From Harmothoe impar (lineage: Eukaryota; Annelida; Polychaeta; Phyllodocida; Polynoidae): a DNA stretch of 64,000 nt. This document shows, piece by piece, positions 63,701 through 64,000 of the stretch. The notes below the pieces were generated by a model. That model ran no database searches, had not been told where the DNA came from, and saw only the letters and a program-made list of their open reading frames with translations. The first letter of the stretch is position 1. Every line of letters begins with the position of its first letter. Both the position numbers and the translations under genes were made by a program. The stretch lies in assembly GCA_947462335.1 (NCBI GenBank), contig OX381707.1:38057618-38121617 (forward strand), written 5' to 3'.

Positions 63701-64000
63701 GTGAGTGGGGGGTGAGGAGTGGTCAGTGTTCAGGTAGGGGTGCTTACCTGGCTGTGGTGGTCAGGGGATGGCCAGCAGCGGCCAGGGACCTGGGTGGTGC
63801 CTGGGCCGACCTGTGGTCAGTAAATGACCGGTTACCATTGTCAGACACTGACACTGACCCCTCCCCCCCCCCACCCCATACCATCCAAAGCCCCTACCAC
63901 ATCATCCTTCTCCGTAGTGGCTATGTTAACCCTTAGCAGTCACCAGTATCAGTACAACAGATGATCCGATACAACCTTTCAAGAAGATGAAAATATCCTT
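57783..64000. other. Upstream region, nothing recognised
   Basis: Read on both strands with no conserved exon found. It includes an 18-G run (57924-57941), C runs (61208 area, 63863-63872) and unique GC-moderate DNA. Short open frames lack domain signatures or splice-supported continuation. Confidence 0.5.

Overview
The window is metazoan nuclear DNA: compact phase-consistent exons with GT/AG introns, long non-coding introns, many terminal-inverted-repeat (TIR) elements and simple repeats. It holds one recognisable gene, on the minus strand: a fibroblast growth factor receptor (FGFR) tyrosine kinase. I joined 14 coding exons between 33371 (ATG) and 9102 (end of TGA). Every junction is GT/AG and phase-compatible, and the total is 2124 nt, coding 707 residues plus stop. 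The single FGFR, the repeat content and the base composition suggest an invertebrate deuterostome, most likely a lancelet (Branchiostoma). That organism call is inference.

Layout. 1-744 is the 3' end of an LTR retroelement cut by the window edge. 2155-3001 is a TIR element carrying inverted arrays of a 14-nt motif. 3002-8200 is non-coding downstream flank. About 8214-9101 is the probable 3' UTR. 9102-15220 carries the C-terminal tail, the kinase exons and the transmembrane exon. 17430-21318 carries four exons coding two Ig domains. 21319-33244 is an 11.9-kb intron with two TIR elements and a GGAA array. 33245-33461 is the exon with the start codon and signal peptide, preceded by a short upstream ORF. 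33462-64000 shows no recognisable coding exon. It is presumably the 5' intron and/or upstream region of FGFR, and contains two further TIR elements, tandem duplications and CpG/CRE-rich patches.

The predicted protein has a signal peptide, a basic RQKR site, two C2 Ig domains (equivalent to vertebrate Ig2 and Ig3), one transmembrane helix, a short juxtamembrane segment, a complete catalytic kinase domain and an acidic tail with a PLC-gamma-type tyrosine motif. No Ig1 or acid-box exon and no second IIIb/IIIc-type exon was recognised. Notable non-coding signals are the excess of the CRE octamer TGACGTCA (including four copies across the stop codon and one across the start codon), the excess of TACATGTA, many 13-18-nt poly(G)/poly(C) tracts, and at least six TIR elements with visible target-site duplications or conserved TIRs.
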